Source: Gordonia sediminis
GTDB lineage: Bacteria; Actinomycetota; Actinomycetes; Mycobacteriales; Mycobacteriaceae
NCBI GenBank assembly: GCA_004193205.1
Contig: RZUM01000008.1
Span: 186,001 to 250,000 of the forward strand
Direction of reading: 5' to 3'
Length of the DNA: 64,000 nucleotides
The notes under the pieces were generated by a model. That model was not told the DNA's origin. It searched no databases and saw only the letters and a program-made list of their open reading frames with translations. Of this stretch, positions 1 to 9,534 are shown piece by piece. Each line of letters starts with the position of its first letter. The first letter of the stretch is position 1. The translations under genes were made by a program, and so were the position numbers.

Positions 1-1
1 C

Positions 2-1489
2 AAACCGATCCATCCGGAACTCGAGGAACCGCTCAAGGAGATCCTCGCCGAGACCTACGGTCTGATCGTCTACCAAGAGCAGATCATGCAGATCGCCCAG
101 AAGGTCGCCGGCTACTCGCTCGGACAGGCCGACCTGCTCCGGCGTGCGATGGGCAAGAAGAAGAAGGAGATCCTCGACGAGGCCTACGACGGCTTCGCCG
201 AGGGCATGCGCTCCAACGGTTTCTCGCAGGCCGCGATCACCGCGCTGTGGGACACCGTGCTCCCGTTCGCCGGCTACGCGTTCAACAAGTCGCACGCCGC
301 GGGATACGGGCTCGTCTCGTTCTGGACCGCCTATCTCAAGGCGAACTACCCGGCCGAGTATATGGCCGGTCTGCTCACCTCGGTCGGCGACGACAAGGAC
401 AAGGCCGCCATCTACCTCGCCGACTGCCGCAAGCTGGGCATCACGGTGCTGCCGCCCGACGTCAACGAGTCGCAGCGCAACTTCGCGGCCGTCGGCGCCG
501 ACATCCGGTTCGGGCTCGCCGCGATCCGCAACGTCGGGACCGGTGTGGTGTCGTCGATCCTCGCCGCGCGCGAGGAGAAGGGGAAGTTCACCACCTTCTC
601 CGACTATCTCGGCAAGATCGACGTGACCGCCTGCAACAAGAAGGTCACCGAGTCGCTGATCAAGGCGGGGGCCTTCGACTCCCTCGGCCACCCGCGCAAG
701 GGTCTGTTCCTGGTGCACGGCGACGCGGTGGAATCGGTCATCGGCACCAAGAAGGCCGAGGCGATCGGGCAGTTCGACCTGTTCGGCGACGCCGGCGGTG
801 CCGACGAGACGATGGCCGAGGTGTTCGCGGTCAAGGTGCCCGACGAGGAATGGGAGTCCAAGCACAAACTCGCGCTCGAGCGCGAGATGTTGGGGCTCTA
901 CGTCTCCGACCATCCGCTCGCCGGTGTCGCGCACGCGATCGCCTCGCAGACCGACACCTCCATCACGTCGCTGCTCGAGGGGTCGGTGCCCGACGGCGCG
1001 CAGATCACCATCGGCGGCATCATCTCGTCGGTCAACCGGCGGGTGAACAAGAAGGGTGAACCGTACGCGGTCGTCACCCTCGAGGACATGGTCGGTGGCG
1101 TCGAGGTCTACTTCTTCCCGCGGGCGTTCCAGGCCTTCGGCCTCGACATCGTCGCCGACAACATCGTCCTCATCAAGGCGCGGGTCAACGCGCGTGACGA
1201 TTCCACGATGATCAGCGCCAACGACCTCGCCGTGCCCGATCTGGCGGCGGTCGGCACCGCGAAGCCGGTGTCGCTGACCCTGACCGCACGCTCATGCACC
1301 CCCGACCGGGTGCAGGCGCTCAAACAGGTCCTCACCCGTCATCCCGGCACCGCCGATGTGCACGTCACGCTGGTCAGCGAGCAGCGGCAGACGGTGCTGC
1401 GGCTGACCGAGGCGTTGCGGGTCACACCGAGCTCGGCGTTGATGGGCGATCTGAAGGCGCTGCTCGGACCGAGCTGTCTGGGCGGCTGA
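2..1489 (+). CDS. dnaE1: DNA polymerase III alpha subunit, C-terminal part (5' end outside window)
   Basis: This is the last 495 codons of the replicative polymerase; the gene enters from the left edge in frame 2. The visible part opens in the finger region ([20 protein letters not shown], then [20 protein letters not shown] and [11 protein letters not shown]), strongly conserved in bacterial DnaE. It continues through the helix-hairpin-helix region and an OB-fold near [15 protein letters not shown], which binds single-stranded DNA in this family. The short C-terminal domain is the family's clamp-loader contact region. The PHP and catalytic palm domains lie outside the window. The stop is TGA at 1487-1489. 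In M. tuberculosis dnaE1 also lies upstream of ilvA, which supports DnaE1 over the mutagenic DnaE2. Confidence 0.95.
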   Translation, partial: KPIHPELEEPLKEILAETYGLIVYQEQIMQIAQKVAGYSLGQADLLRRAMGKKKKEILDEAYDGFAEGMRSNGFSQAAITALWDTVLPFAGYAFNKSHAAGYGLVSFWTAYLKANYPAEYMAGLLTSVGDDKDKAAIYLADCRKLGITVLPPDVNESQRNFAAVGADIRFGLAAIRNVGTGVVSSILAAREEKGKFTTFSDYLGKIDVTACNKKVTESLIKAGAFDSLGHPRKGLFLVHGDAVESVIGTKKAEAIGQFDLFGDAGGADETMAEVFAVKVPDEEWESKHKLALEREMLGLYVSDHPLAGVAHAIASQTDTSITSLLEGSVPDGAQITIGGIISSVNRRVNKKGEPYAVVTLEDMVGGVEVYFFPRAFQAFGLDIVADNIVLIKARVNARDDSTMISANDLAVPDLAAVGTAKPVSLTLTARSCTPDRVQALKQVLTRHPGTADVHVTLVSEQRQTVLRLTEALRVTPSSALMGDLKALLGPSCLGG

Positions 1490-1553
1490 CCGACTAGCGG
1501 TGTGTCACGAACACAAGTTTTCGGCGTCCCGAACATTTTAGTTCCGACTGAGC

Positions 1554-1559
1554 TAGACT
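1554..1559 (+). promoter_or_regulatory. Candidate -10 element for the small membrane protein gene
   Basis: TAGACT fits the actinobacterial TAnnnT -10 pattern and lies 54 bases before the ATG at 1614. No convincing -35 is visible. A weak hairpin (TGTGT, 5-base loop, ACACA, followed by AGTTTT) sits upstream at about 1500-1520 and could end the dnaE1 transcript. Confidence 0.3.
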
Positions 1560-1613
1560 CGGGGCAGTGGCGATCGAACGGCCCACGATCGCGACCGAGC
1601 CCGAGGAGCGAGC

Positions 1614-1862
1614 ATGACCGCAGCGAATCCGTCCGCGATGGTCGAGGGACGTGCCGTGGTGCGCTCGTCGCGTCCGGCGGTCGAGATCGCCGGCGCACGG
1701 TGGCCGCTCTACAAGGTGCATGCGCTCCTGGCCGCGTTGATCGTGGCCATGTTCACCGTCGTCGTCACGGGCTCCGGGCAGGCCGCCGCGTGGGCGTCGG
1801 CGGTCGCGCTGGTCGTCGTCTGGTGGACCGAACGCCTTCTCAGCGGGGGAAGGCCGCGGTAG
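1614..1862 (+). CDS. Small membrane protein of unknown function
   Basis: An 82-residue protein with two hydrophobic stretches (about residues 36-52 and 56-71) separated by a short Gly/Ser/Gln turn. This predicts a small two-helix inner-membrane protein. The ATG is preceded by a good ribosome-binding site (GAGGAG, 6 bases upstream). I recognise no family, and the very basic last residues give no clue. The 3' end overlaps the convergent beta-propeller gene by 23 bases. The coding call rests on the ribosome-binding site, the membrane pattern and the gap it fills downstream of dnaE1. Confidence 0.6.
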   Translation: MTAANPSAMVEGRAVVRSSRPAVEIAGARWPLYKVHALLAALIVAMFTVVVTGSGQAAAWASAVALVVVWWTERLLSGGRPR

Positions 1863-2793
1863 CGGTGGGGTCGAATCCGGCGGGGATCTCGTAGATCTTG
1901 CCGTCGAATCCCGCGCGGTAGAGATGTCCTGTCGAGAATCCGCGGTCGCCGCGACCGTAGGACAGCACACTCGATGTCGGGAGACCCGATGCCAGCACGC
2001 AGTAGCGTCCCGGTGCGGTGATCCGGACGATCTGACCGGAGCCGTTGAAGGGCACGACCGGGCGGTCCTGTGAATCGAGCGTCAACCCGTCCGGTCCGAT
2101 CGTGATGTTGCCGCCGAGGTCGAGCAGGCTCTGGGTGAACCGCGGGTTCGCGGTCGAGATCCGGCTGACCCCGGGGTTGACGAAGGTCCGTGACACGTAC
2201 AGGAACCGGTCACCCTTGTCGAGGACCGCACCGTTGGCGCTCGGCAGCGATCCCCAGTTCGCCTGTACCGTGCCATCGGGCAACACGCGTCCGATCAGAC
2301 TGCCGAGATCGTTGGTGGCGTAGACGATTCCGTTGTCCGCGGTATCCATGCCGTTCGCCGCCGACAGCCCGTGCACCCCCGGGAGCAGGGTGAGGCGGTT
2401 CACGTCGAGCGCGGCGATGCCTGCGTGTCGGAGCACGTCACCGACCACCACCCGGGCATCCGAGCCATAACCGACCAGCAGCGTGCCGTCGGGAGTCCAG
2501 GCCAACGCGCCCGCGCCGCCGTCGGGCACCCGGGCGATCGGTACCGCCGGCGCCCCGGGAGCATTCAGACGAAAGACCCGGCCGGAGAACAGATCCGTGG
2601 TGTACAGCCGGCCCCGGGCATCGACCGTGAGGCCCTCGAGCGCCGCCGAAGGAACCGACCCGACCAGGCGCGGCGGTGCACCGGCCCCGGGACAGATCGG
2701 TGCGCCGGAGGCGGTCGCGGGAGACAGGACCGTCAGCAGGCCCGCGACCAGCGCGATGACGGCAGACGTGCCGGCCAATCGGATTCGGTACAT
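1840..2793 (-). CDS. Secreted SMP-30/NHL-type beta-propeller protein
   Basis: A 317-residue protein with a clear signal peptide: basic N-terminus, hydrophobic core over residues 10-25, Ala-Ser-Gly-Ala at about 26-30, then a mature start rich in Pro and Cys. The body has repeated blades of the type LTVDARGRLYTTDLFSGRVFRL and NGIVYATNDLGSLIGRVLPDG, typical of SMP-30/gluconolactonase/LRE-like propellers. No substrate can be assigned. The ATG at 2791-2793 has GGGAG upstream; an in-frame extension to 2961 would hide the signal peptide and is rejected. It is divergent from ilvA across 166 bp. A propeller that binds a lipid or sugar ligand outside the membrane is plausible but unproven. Confidence 0.75.
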   Translation of the reverse strand: MYRIRLAGTSAVIALVAGLLTVLSPATASGAPICPGAGAPPRLVGSVPSAALEGLTVDARGRLYTTDLFSGRVFRLNAPGAPAVPIARVPDGGAGALAWTPDGTLLVGYGSDARVVVGDVLRHAGIAALDVNRLTLLPGVHGLSAANGMDTADNGIVYATNDLGSLIGRVLPDGTVQANWGSLPSANGAVLDKGDRFLYVSRTFVNPGVSRISTANPRFTQSLLDLGGNITIGPDGLTLDSQDRPVVPFNGSGQIVRITAPGRYCVLASGLPTSSVLSYGRGDRGFSTGHLYRAGFDGKIYEIPAGFDPTATAAFPR

Positions 2794-2959
2794 GTCCGCT
2801 CCCAACCTGGGGCCGTCCGCGGGTCGCGCGGATTCCGTGTGGACGAATGGTTCCCGACCCTGTTGCGAGTGTAGGCCCGGCTCCCCACGCCGTCGACTGT
2901 GCGCACTGTCCGGCTGCGAGCACCGTCCCGCTGCGAGCTCGGTCGGGGCAGGTGAGAGC

Positions 2960-4357
2960 ATGGACGTCGTGAGTACGCAGCAGGCACCGGTCCATCAGCA
3001 CGGCCCCGCGTTGACGGCAGACGCGATCTCCGCTGCCGTTCCGAGGATCGCCGACGCCGTCGCCTGCACCCCGCTCGAGGAGGCGCCCCGGATCTCGGCC
3101 GCGGTCGGGGCGCAGGTCTATCTCAAGCGCGAGGACCTCCAGACGGTTCGGTCCTACAAGATCCGCGGTGCCTACAACGTGATGGCGCAACTGTCCTCCC
3201 AGGAGCGTGCGCGCGGTGTCGTCGCGGCCAGCGCCGGCAACCACGCCCAGGGTGTCGCCTACGCGTGCCGCTCGATGGGGGTGTCCGGCCGGATCTACGT
3301 CCCGACGACGACCCCGAAGCAGAAGCGCGACCGAATCCGTTGGCACGGTGGAGAGTTCGTGGAACTACTGGCGGTGGGGGACACCTACGACGCGGCCGCG
3401 GCCGCCGCGCAGGCCGACGTCATGCGTACTGGGGCGTCCTGGATTCACGCCTTCGACGACCCGCGCACCGCGGCCGGTCAGGGGACGATCGCCTACGAGA
3501 TCGTCGAACAACTGGGTCGGGTTCCCGATGTCGTCGTCGCCCCGGTCGGCGGCGGCGGATGTCTGGCCGGCATCGCCACCTATCTACGCGCCCGCAGCGA
3601 CGACGTGTCGATCGTCGGGGTCGAGCCCACCGGCGCGGTCTCGCTGGCCGCCGCGCTGGTGTCGGGCGGTCCGGTCACCCTCGACACGATCGACCCGTTC
3701 GTCGACGGTGCCGCGGTCAAACGCATCGGGGGCATCGGATATCGGGTGATGTCCGAACTCGGCGCCTCGGTGACCGCCCACCCGGTGCTCGGCGCTCTCG
3801 CGTCGCAGCCCGCGGCACCGGTGCTCCCGGCGATCGCCTATGTGCCGCGGCCCGGCGCTGCCCACATCACGCATGTGGACGAGGGCGCGATCTGCTCGAC
3901 GATGCTCGGGCTCTACCAGAACGAGGGGATCATCGCCGAACCCGCGGGCGCCCTCGCCGTCGCGGCGCTCTCCGGGCTCGACCTGCGGGCACTCGACCGT
4001 CCGGGCGGACCCACGGTGGTGTGCCTGATCTCCGGAGGCAACAACGATGTCTCGCGCTACGGCGAGATCATCGAGCGCTCCCTGGTCCATCAGGGTCTGA
4101 AACACTACTTCCTGGTGGACTTCCCGCAGGAGCCGGGCGCGCTGCGCCGGTTCCTCGACGTGGTGCTCGGCCCCGACGACGACATCACCCTGTTCGAATA
4201 CGTCAAACGCAACAACCGCGAGACCGGTGCGGCGCTCGTCGGTATCGAGCTCGGCGAGCCGGAAGGGCTTGTGGGACTGATGGACCGGATGGCCCACTCG
4301 CATCTGCACTGCGAACGCCTCGAACCGGGCACGCCGGCGTATGACTACCTGACCTGA
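2960..4357 (+). CDS. ilvA: Threonine dehydratase (threonine ammonia-lyase), biosynthetic type
   Basis: This PLP enzyme converts L-threonine to 2-oxobutanoate and ammonia, the first committed step of isoleucine synthesis. The PLP lysine is K67 in SYKIRGAYN. SAGNHAQG (91-98) and the phosphate-binding PVGGGGCLAG (195-204) are present. The C-terminal 90 residues (HYFLVDFPQEPGALRRFL onward) form one ACT-like domain, in which isoleucine inhibits and valine activates biosynthetic enzymes. Length (465) is somewhat above usual because of a Gln/His/Pro-rich N-terminus. ATG 2960 is chosen; GTG 2969 is an alternative. The gene sits between dnaE1 and treZ as in mycobacteria and converges on treZ. Confidence 0.93.
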   Translation: MDVVSTQQAPVHQHGPALTADAISAAVPRIADAVACTPLEEAPRISAAVGAQVYLKREDLQTVRSYKIRGAYNVMAQLSSQERARGVVAASAGNHAQGVAYACRSMGVSGRIYVPTTTPKQKRDRIRWHGGEFVELLAVGDTYDAAAAAAQADVMRTGASWIHAFDDPRTAAGQGTIAYEIVEQLGRVPDVVVAPVGGGGCLAGIATYLRARSDDVSIVGVEPTGAVSLAAALVSGGPVTLDTIDPFVDGAAVKRIGGIGYRVMSELGASVTAHPVLGALASQPAAPVLPAIAYVPRPGAAHITHVDEGAICSTMLGLYQNEGIIAEPAGALAVAALSGLDLRALDRPGGPTVVCLISGGNNDVSRYGEIIERSLVHQGLKHYFLVDFPQEPGALRRFLDVVLGPDDDITLFEYVKRNNRETGAALVGIELGEPEGLVGLMDRMAHSHLHCERLEPGTPAYDYLT

Positions 4358-4377
4358 CGAACCCCTGGCCTGACCGG

Positions 4378-6198
4378 TCAGCGGACGCGACCGATCACCA
4401 CGTTGTGGCCGGCGCTGTGCAGACTGCCGTTCGAGCCGTCCGGTTTCGTCCACCACAACTCGGGTCGCATGTCGATCGGTACGACCGTCTCATCCCCGGT
4501 GAGGATGCAGACCACCGCCCACCCGTCGCGGAACATCGCGAACCAGCCGGCATGTTCGTCGTATGCCGTGGAGACGGAATCGAATTCGCCCCGGTTCAGC
4601 TCCGGTTCCCGTTTGCGGAGTGCGATGAGAGCGGTATAGAAGTCCAGCATGCGGCGGTGTTCGGGTTCGTCGGGTTCGGTCCAGTCGAGCTTCGAGTTCT
4701 CGAAGGTCGCCGGGTCCTGCGGGTCGGGGACGTCGTCGCGATCCCAACCGTGGTCGGCGAACTCGGACCTACGGCCCTCCGCGGTGGCCCGGCCCAGTTC
4801 GGGCTCGGGATGGGAGGTGAAGTAGGCGAACGGGGTACCCGCCGCCCACTCCTCACCCATGAACAGCATCGGGGTGAACGGCGAGAGCAGCACCAACGCG
4901 GCCTTGCACGCGAGCCGCCCGTCGTCGAGGTACGCCGACGGGCGGTCGCCGACCGCCCGGTTCCCGACCTGATCGTGGTCGCAGGTATAGGCGAGCAGGG
5001 CGCGGGCGGAGACGACGTCGGTGGGGATCGGACGACCGTGCCGGCGTCCCCGGAATGACGAGAATGTGCCGTCGTGAAAGTATCCGTGCCGCAACACCTT
5101 CGCGAGCCCGTCGAAGCTGCCGAAATCGGCGTAGTAACCCTGACGTTCTCCGGAGACCGCGGTGTGGATCGCGTGGTGGATGTCGTCGTCCCACTGCGCG
5201 GTCAGTCCATAGCCGCCGAGTCGTCGCGGCATGATCAACCGCGGGTCGTTGAGGTCGCTCTCGGCGATCAGCGACAGCGGCCGTCCGAGTTCCGCCGACA
5301 GCTCGTCGACACAGAGCGCGAGCTCCTCGAGGAGATGGACGGCCCGATGGTCGACCAGCGCGTGGACCGCGTCGAGGCGCAGGCCGTCGACATGGAAGTC
5401 ACGCAGCCACCACAATGCGTTCGCCAGGATGAACGACCGCACCTCGTCGGAGCCCGGCCCGGACAGGTTCACCGACGATCCCCAGCTGGTGGTGCCCTCC
5501 GACAGGTACGGCCCGAAGCGGGGCAGGTAGTTCCCCGACGGTCCGAGGTGGTTGTAGACGACGTCGAGCACCACGCCGAGGCCCCGCTCATGGCAGGCGT
5601 CCACGAACCGGGCGAATCCGTCGGGGCCGCCGTAGGGCTCATGGACCGCGTACCAGGCGACGCCGTCGTACCCCCATCCGTGGGTGCCGTTGAAGGCGTT
5701 GACGGGCATCACCTCGACGACGTCGACCCCCAGCGCGACCAGATGGTCGAGCCGTTCGATCGCGGCTTCGAAGGTACCGGCCGGGGTGAAGGTGCCGACG
5801 TGGAGTTCGTAGAGAACCGCGCCGCCGATGTCGACCCCGCCCCAGGCGGCGTCGGTCCAGCACGCCTCGTCGACCGTGTACAGCGCCGACGGGCCGTGCA
5901 CGCCGTCGGGCAGCCGTACCGACCGCGGGTCCGGGGTCGGTTCGCCATCGTCGACGACGAACCGGTACCGCATCCCCGGCACGGTGGCGGGCAGATCGGC
6001 CGACGACGGCGCCCACCATTCCGGGTCCTCCGGTACCCGGCCCATAGGGATCGGGGTGGCCGCGGCTTCCGGGTCCGCCGGCGCTGCGGCGAGCATCGTC
6101 ACGGTTGTCGCCGCGGGCGCCCACAGCCGGATCTCGTCGAGAGTGCGAGGCGGCACGAAGAGGCGCTCCGGGACGGGGAAGGTCGGGTTATCGGCCAT
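4378..6198 (-). CDS. treZ: Malto-oligosyltrehalose trehalohydrolase
   Basis: TreZ releases trehalose from the maltooligosyl-trehalose made by TreY, the last step of the glycogen-to-trehalose (TreXYZ) pathway. The 606-residue protein has an N-terminal CBM48-like beta domain (residues 10-110) and a GH13 barrel. The four GH13 motifs are present: DVVYNH (212-217), GLRLDAVHA with nucleophile D276, AESDLNDP with acid/base E313, and CDHDQVGNRA. ATG 6198 is chosen because residue 2 onward matches the family start; an in-frame start at 6246 only adds unconserved residues. In mycobacteria treZ follows treY directly. Here an mce operon on the opposite strand separates them, so treZ needs its own promoter in the 6199-6475 gap. 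Confidence 0.94.
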   Translation of the reverse strand: MADNPTFPVPERLFVPPRTLDEIRLWAPAATTVTMLAAAPADPEAAATPIPMGRVPEDPEWWAPSSADLPATVPGMRYRFVVDDGEPTPDPRSVRLPDGVHGPSALYTVDEACWTDAAWGGVDIGGAVLYELHVGTFTPAGTFEAAIERLDHLVALGVDVVEVMPVNAFNGTHGWGYDGVAWYAVHEPYGGPDGFARFVDACHERGLGVVLDVVYNHLGPSGNYLPRFGPYLSEGTTSWGSSVNLSGPGSDEVRSFILANALWWLRDFHVDGLRLDAVHALVDHRAVHLLEELALCVDELSAELGRPLSLIAESDLNDPRLIMPRRLGGYGLTAQWDDDIHHAIHTAVSGERQGYYADFGSFDGLAKVLRHGYFHDGTFSSFRGRRHGRPIPTDVVSARALLAYTCDHDQVGNRAVGDRPSAYLDDGRLACKAALVLLSPFTPMLFMGEEWAAGTPFAYFTSHPEPELGRATAEGRRSEFADHGWDRDDVPDPQDPATFENSKLDWTEPDEPEHRRMLDFYTALIALRKREPELNRGEFDSVSTAYDEHAGWFAMFRDGWAVVCILTGDETVVPIDMRPELWWTKPDGSNGSLHSAGHNVVIGRVR

Positions 6199-6391
6199 TC
6201 GGTCACTCGCCCCAGTTAAGGTGTGCGCAGAGAACCTTCGAAGCATCGGTCACGTCACCCAAGGTATGTCGCGCCCCGGGGAGGCGCAGATCTCGGTAGT
6301 GTGACCCGTGGCACAGAAGGTGAGGGGAGTTGGGTATAGTGCCCACGGGGTCGGTCCATTGGGGGGATGCAATCCGTGAAGTGAAGTCGTG

Positions 6392-6410
6392 GGCGAGCAG
6401 ATTGCTCGCC
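6392..6410. promoter_or_regulatory. Perfect inverted repeat, candidate operator of the mce operon
   Basis: GGCGAGCA-GAT-TGCTCGCC: two perfect 8-bp arms around a 3-base centre, 66 bp before the yrbEA start. A second short palindrome, ACATATATGT, lies at 6416-6425, and a TATAGT hexamer that could be a -10 lies at 6335-6340. The size and odd spacer suit a dimeric repressor of the TetR or GntR type, as found upstream of several mce operons. No regulator gene is adjacent. The rest of the 277-bp treZ-yrbEA gap shows nothing else. Confidence 0.45.
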
Positions 6411-6475
6411 GCGCAACATATATGTGATAGCAACGTGCCCGGGGAATCGGGCGGCCGACACGCGAGGGCAGGGGA

Positions 6476-7330
6476 TTGGGTACTGACGCGGTGACCTCCG
6501 GAGGGGAGGCGACACGCACGGGCACGGGGGCGGTGCGTCGCTGGTTCCGTGAGCACGTCATGGCCTCCTTCGACACGTTCGGCCGTCAGATGGGCATGTT
6601 CGTCGAGGTGTTCAGGGTGCTCATCGTGGACATCGTCAAGCGTCGATTCCCGTTCGGCGAGTTCATCCGGCAGTGCGCCTTCATGTCGAGTACCTCGGTG
6701 TTTCCGACGTTGCTGGTCGCGATCCCGATCGGGGTGATCGTGTCCATCCAGGTCTCCAACATCGCCGGTCAGATCGGTGCGACGTCGTTCTCGGGTGCCG
6801 CGACCGGCCTCGGTGTCATCCGGCAGGGCGCACCGTTGGTGACGTCGCTGCTGCTCGCCGGCGCGGTCGGGTCGGCGATCGCCGCCGACCTGGGATCACG
6901 CACCATCCGCGACGAGATCGACGCGATGAAGGTGATGGGTGTCAACCCGATCCAACGGCTGATCTCCCCGCGACTGCTGGCGACCATGGTGGTCAGCTTC
7001 CTGCTCTGCGGCTTCGTCTGCTTCGTCGGGTTCATCACCGGCTACATGTTCAACGTCTACTTCCAGGGCGGAACCCCGGGCAGCTACACCGGGACCTTCG
7101 CGTCCTTCGCATCGACCACCGACCTCGCCTTCGCGCTCATCAAGGCCGTCATATTCGGTGCCATCGTCGCGGTCGTCGCGTGCGACCGCGGCCTCACCAC
7201 CAAGGGTGGCCCCGCCGGCGTCGCCAACTCGGTGAATGCCGCGGTCGTCAACTCGGTGCTGTTGCTGTTCACCGTCAACGTGGTGCTCACCCAGCTGTTC
7301 GCCATGCTCGTGCCGACGAAGGTGGTGTGA
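6476..7330 (+). CDS. yrbEA: Mce transporter permease YrbEA (MlaE family)
   Basis: First gene of the mce operon: one of two MlaE-type permease subunits through which Mce complexes import lipids across the inner membrane, powered by the MceG ATPase encoded elsewhere. The 284-residue protein shows the family core: SSTSVFPTLLVAIPIGVIVS, then the coupling-helix region GSAIAADLGSRTIRDEIDAMKVMG (ATPase contact), and GPAGVANSVNAAVV near the C-terminus. About five or six membrane helices are expected. TTG 6476 is chosen because GAGGG lies 7 bases upstream; GTG 6491 and ATG 6560 are alternatives, the last matching a shorter family N-terminus. Confidence 0.9.
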   Translation: MGTDAVTSGGEATRTGTGAVRRWFREHVMASFDTFGRQMGMFVEVFRVLIVDIVKRRFPFGEFIRQCAFMSSTSVFPTLLVAIPIGVIVSIQVSNIAGQIGATSFSGAATGLGVIRQGAPLVTSLLLAGAVGSAIAADLGSRTIRDEIDAMKVMGVNPIQRLISPRLLATMVVSFLLCGFVCFVGFITGYMFNVYFQGGTPGSYTGTFASFASTTDLAFALIKAVIFGAIVAVVACDRGLTTKGGPAGVANSVNAAVVNSVLLLFTVNVVLTQLFAMLVPTKVV

Positions 7331-7331
7331 G

Positions 7332-8198
7332 GTGGCCGCGTCACGCTATGTCCCGCCGATACTCCGGCCGCTCGCGGGGGCCAAGGTCGTCTACACCGGG
7401 CCGCGCAATGCGCTCGCGGCGATGGGACATCTCATCACCTTCCTGGTCCGCTCGATCGGGTCGGTCCCGATCGCGTTCACGCACTACCGCAAGGAGGTGT
7501 GGCGGCTGCTCTCCGACGTCGCGTGGGGCAACGGGGCGCTCGTGGTGGGTGGCGGCACCGTCGGGGTCATGGTGATCCTCGGGATCATGGGTGGCGCGAC
7601 GGTCGGCATCGAGGGATACACCGCGCTGAACCTGCTGGGCATGTCGCCGGTCACCGGTGGGCTCTCGGCGTTCGCGACGACGCGCGAGCTCGCGCCGCTG
7701 CTCGCGGCCACCGCGTTCACTGCACAGTCGGGCTGCCGGTTCACCGCGCAACTCGGATCGATGCGCATCAGCGAGGAGATCGACGCGCTCGAGGCCATCG
7801 CCATCCGGCCGCTGCCCTACCTGGTGACCACCCGGATGTCGGCGGCCGTGCTGGCCATCGTGCCGCTGTATGCGGTGTCGCTGGCCGCCAACTACGTCGC
7901 CTGCCAGGTGATGTTCCAGCTGCAGAGCGGTGAGGGTGCCGGCACCTACCTGTACTACTTCAACCAGTTTCTGGTGTCGACGGACATGGTGCTCTCGTTC
8001 GTCAAGGTGATCGTCTTCGTGCTGCTGACGACGTTCATCCAGTGCTACTACGGCTACTTCGCGTCCGGGGGTCCGGAGGGCGTCGGCGTGGCGGCCGGTC
8101 ACGCGATCCGCATGGCGATCATCGTGATCGTCTTCGCGAATCTGATCATGACGTTGGCGTTCTGGGGCACCACCCCCGGAATCAAGATCTCGGGTTAG
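7332..8198 (+). CDS. yrbEB: Mce transporter permease YrbEB (MlaE family)
   Basis: Second permease of the Mce importer, 288 residues, pairing with YrbEA. The coupling-helix motif is GCRFTAQLGSMRISEEIDAL, and the C-terminal GPEGVGVAAGHAIRMAIIVIV helix is typical. The start is GTG 7332, one base after the yrbEA stop and inside a GTGAGGTG stretch, so translation is probably coupled. An upstream in-frame extension into yrbEA is out of register with the family and rejected. Sixteen bases separate its stop from mceA. Confidence 0.9.
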   Translation: MAASRYVPPILRPLAGAKVVYTGPRNALAAMGHLITFLVRSIGSVPIAFTHYRKEVWRLLSDVAWGNGALVVGGGTVGVMVILGIMGGATVGIEGYTALNLLGMSPVTGGLSAFATTRELAPLLAATAFTAQSGCRFTAQLGSMRISEEIDALEAIAIRPLPYLVTTRMSAAVLAIVPLYAVSLAANYVACQVMFQLQSGEGAGTYLYYFNQFLVSTDMVLSFVKVIVFVLLTTFIQCYYGYFASGGPEGVGVAAGHAIRMAIIVIVFANLIMTLAFWGTTPGIKISG

Positions 8199-8214
8199 GG
8201 GAGGAGGAACTCCG

Positions 8215-9534
8215 ATGAACATCGCCACCGACGGTCGCGACCCGTCGATGCTGCAGTACATCCTGCGCGGAGTCGCGTTTGCGACCGCGCTGGTCATCCT
8301 GTTCGTGCTGCTGTTCATGCGCTACCAGGGCGTGTTCTCCTCGACGGTGCCGGTGACCGCGAAACTGACCGACGTCGGTGACGGCCTGGTCAACGGCGCC
8401 GACGTCCGCTACAACGGCCTGATCATCGGGTCCGTCAAGTCCATCACCGTGACCGACGAGATGGGTCCGGGCAATGTGGTGTTCAAGGACGTCGCGATCG
8501 ATGTCGACCCGGACCAGGCCCCGGGGATTCCGGACAACGTGACCGCCCGGACGGTGCCCGCCAACCTGTTCGGCGTGAACTCGGTCGAACTGATCCAGCC
8601 CGCCGAGCCGGCCGACCAATCCGTGAGTTCCGGTACCACGATTCCCGCGGACACCTCGCTGCCGACCCTGCGCCTGCAGGACGCCCAGAACGAACTGCAC
8701 ACCCTCCTGCAGGCGGTTCCGCCGGCCGAACTCGCGTCCGTGCTCGGTACTCTCGCCGAGGCGTTGAAGGGCGGCGGCGCGGTATTCGGAGCGTTCGTAC
8801 CCCTGCTCGACAATTATTGGAAGACCATCAACGCGCAGTTCCCGCCTGGCGCACCGTCGGGGTTCGACAACTTCGACAACGCGATCCGCGGACTTGCACG
8901 GTCTACCCCGCAGTTGCTGGACACGCTCGGCCGCAGCGTGATCCCGGCCATGACGGTCGCCGAGAAACAGCAGGAACTGACTGCGCTGCTCTCCGCCGGG
9001 CAGGGCCTCGTCGACCAGACGCAGGCACTGTTCGCCGCCAACGGTGACAGGGGTAAGCGTGTCGTCGCCGATCTGAACACCATGGTCGGGGCCGCGGTGC
9101 TCGAGCCCAACTCTCTTCCTGAGGCCCTCAGCGCTCTGAACAACTTGGCGGGCAAGGTGTTGACGGTGTTCACCGGCGTGAACGGGCACGCCCAGCTGAA
9201 CATCGGCGTGGGCTTCGGATCGTTCGTGCGATACACCCGACAGAACTGTCCGGTCTACGACGGCGGACCCTACGGTCAGCTTCGCGGCCCCGGATGCGTC
9301 GGTCCGGGCACGGGTACGGGACCGACCAGTTCGGGCCCACTGATGATCTACGGGTCCGACGGCATGCGCCGCAATGCCGCGGCCTTCGGGGCGGTGACGA
9401 CGTCTGAGGACAACAAGACCCTCGGTGCGGCCCTGAAGCGCCAACCGAACGCCGCCGACACCCTGATGCTCGGTCCGCTGGTCCAGTCGTCGGAGATCAT
9501 CCCGGGGACCGGCGAGTCGGGAGGTGAGCGATGA
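8215..9534 (+). CDS. mceA: Mce family protein, MceA position
   Basis: First substrate-binding subunit of the Mce importer, 439 residues. One N-terminal membrane helix (about residues 17-35) anchors it. An MlaD/Mce domain follows (about 44-125, with GLVNGADVRYNGLIIGSVKSI and ARTVPANLFGVNSVEL), then a long helical region that builds the periplasmic tunnel with the other five Mce proteins. A C-terminal segment with Cys residues (RQNCPVYDGGPYG, GPGCVGPG) may be disulfide-bonded. A strong ribosome-binding site (GGAGGAGG) precedes ATG 8215. It ends inside the mceB start by a 4-bp ATGA overlap. Confidence 0.92.
   Translation: MNIATDGRDPSMLQYILRGVAFATALVILFVLLFMRYQGVFSSTVPVTAKLTDVGDGLVNGADVRYNGLIIGSVKSITVTDEMGPGNVVFKDVAIDVDPDQAPGIPDNVTARTVPANLFGVNSVELIQPAEPADQSVSSGTTIPADTSLPTLRLQDAQNELHTLLQAVPPAELASVLGTLAEALKGGGAVFGAFVPLLDNYWKTINAQFPPGAPSGFDNFDNAIRGLARSTPQLLDTLGRSVIPAMTVAEKQQELTALLSAGQGLVDQTQALFAANGDRGKRVVADLNTMVGAAVLEPNSLPEALSALNNLAGKVLTVFTGVNGHAQLNIGVGFGSFVRYTRQNCPVYDGGPYGQLRGPGCVGPGTGTGPTSSGPLMIYGSDGMRRNAAAFGAVTTSEDNKTLGAALKRQPNAADTLMLGPLVQSSEIIPGTGESGGER

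Noticed and set aside
4370-4381. CTGACCGGTCAG palindrome between ilvA and treZ as a terminator
   Set aside because: It is symmetric but has no loop and no T-tract, so it cannot form a useful stem-loop. A 12-bp palindrome alone is weak evidence for an operator.
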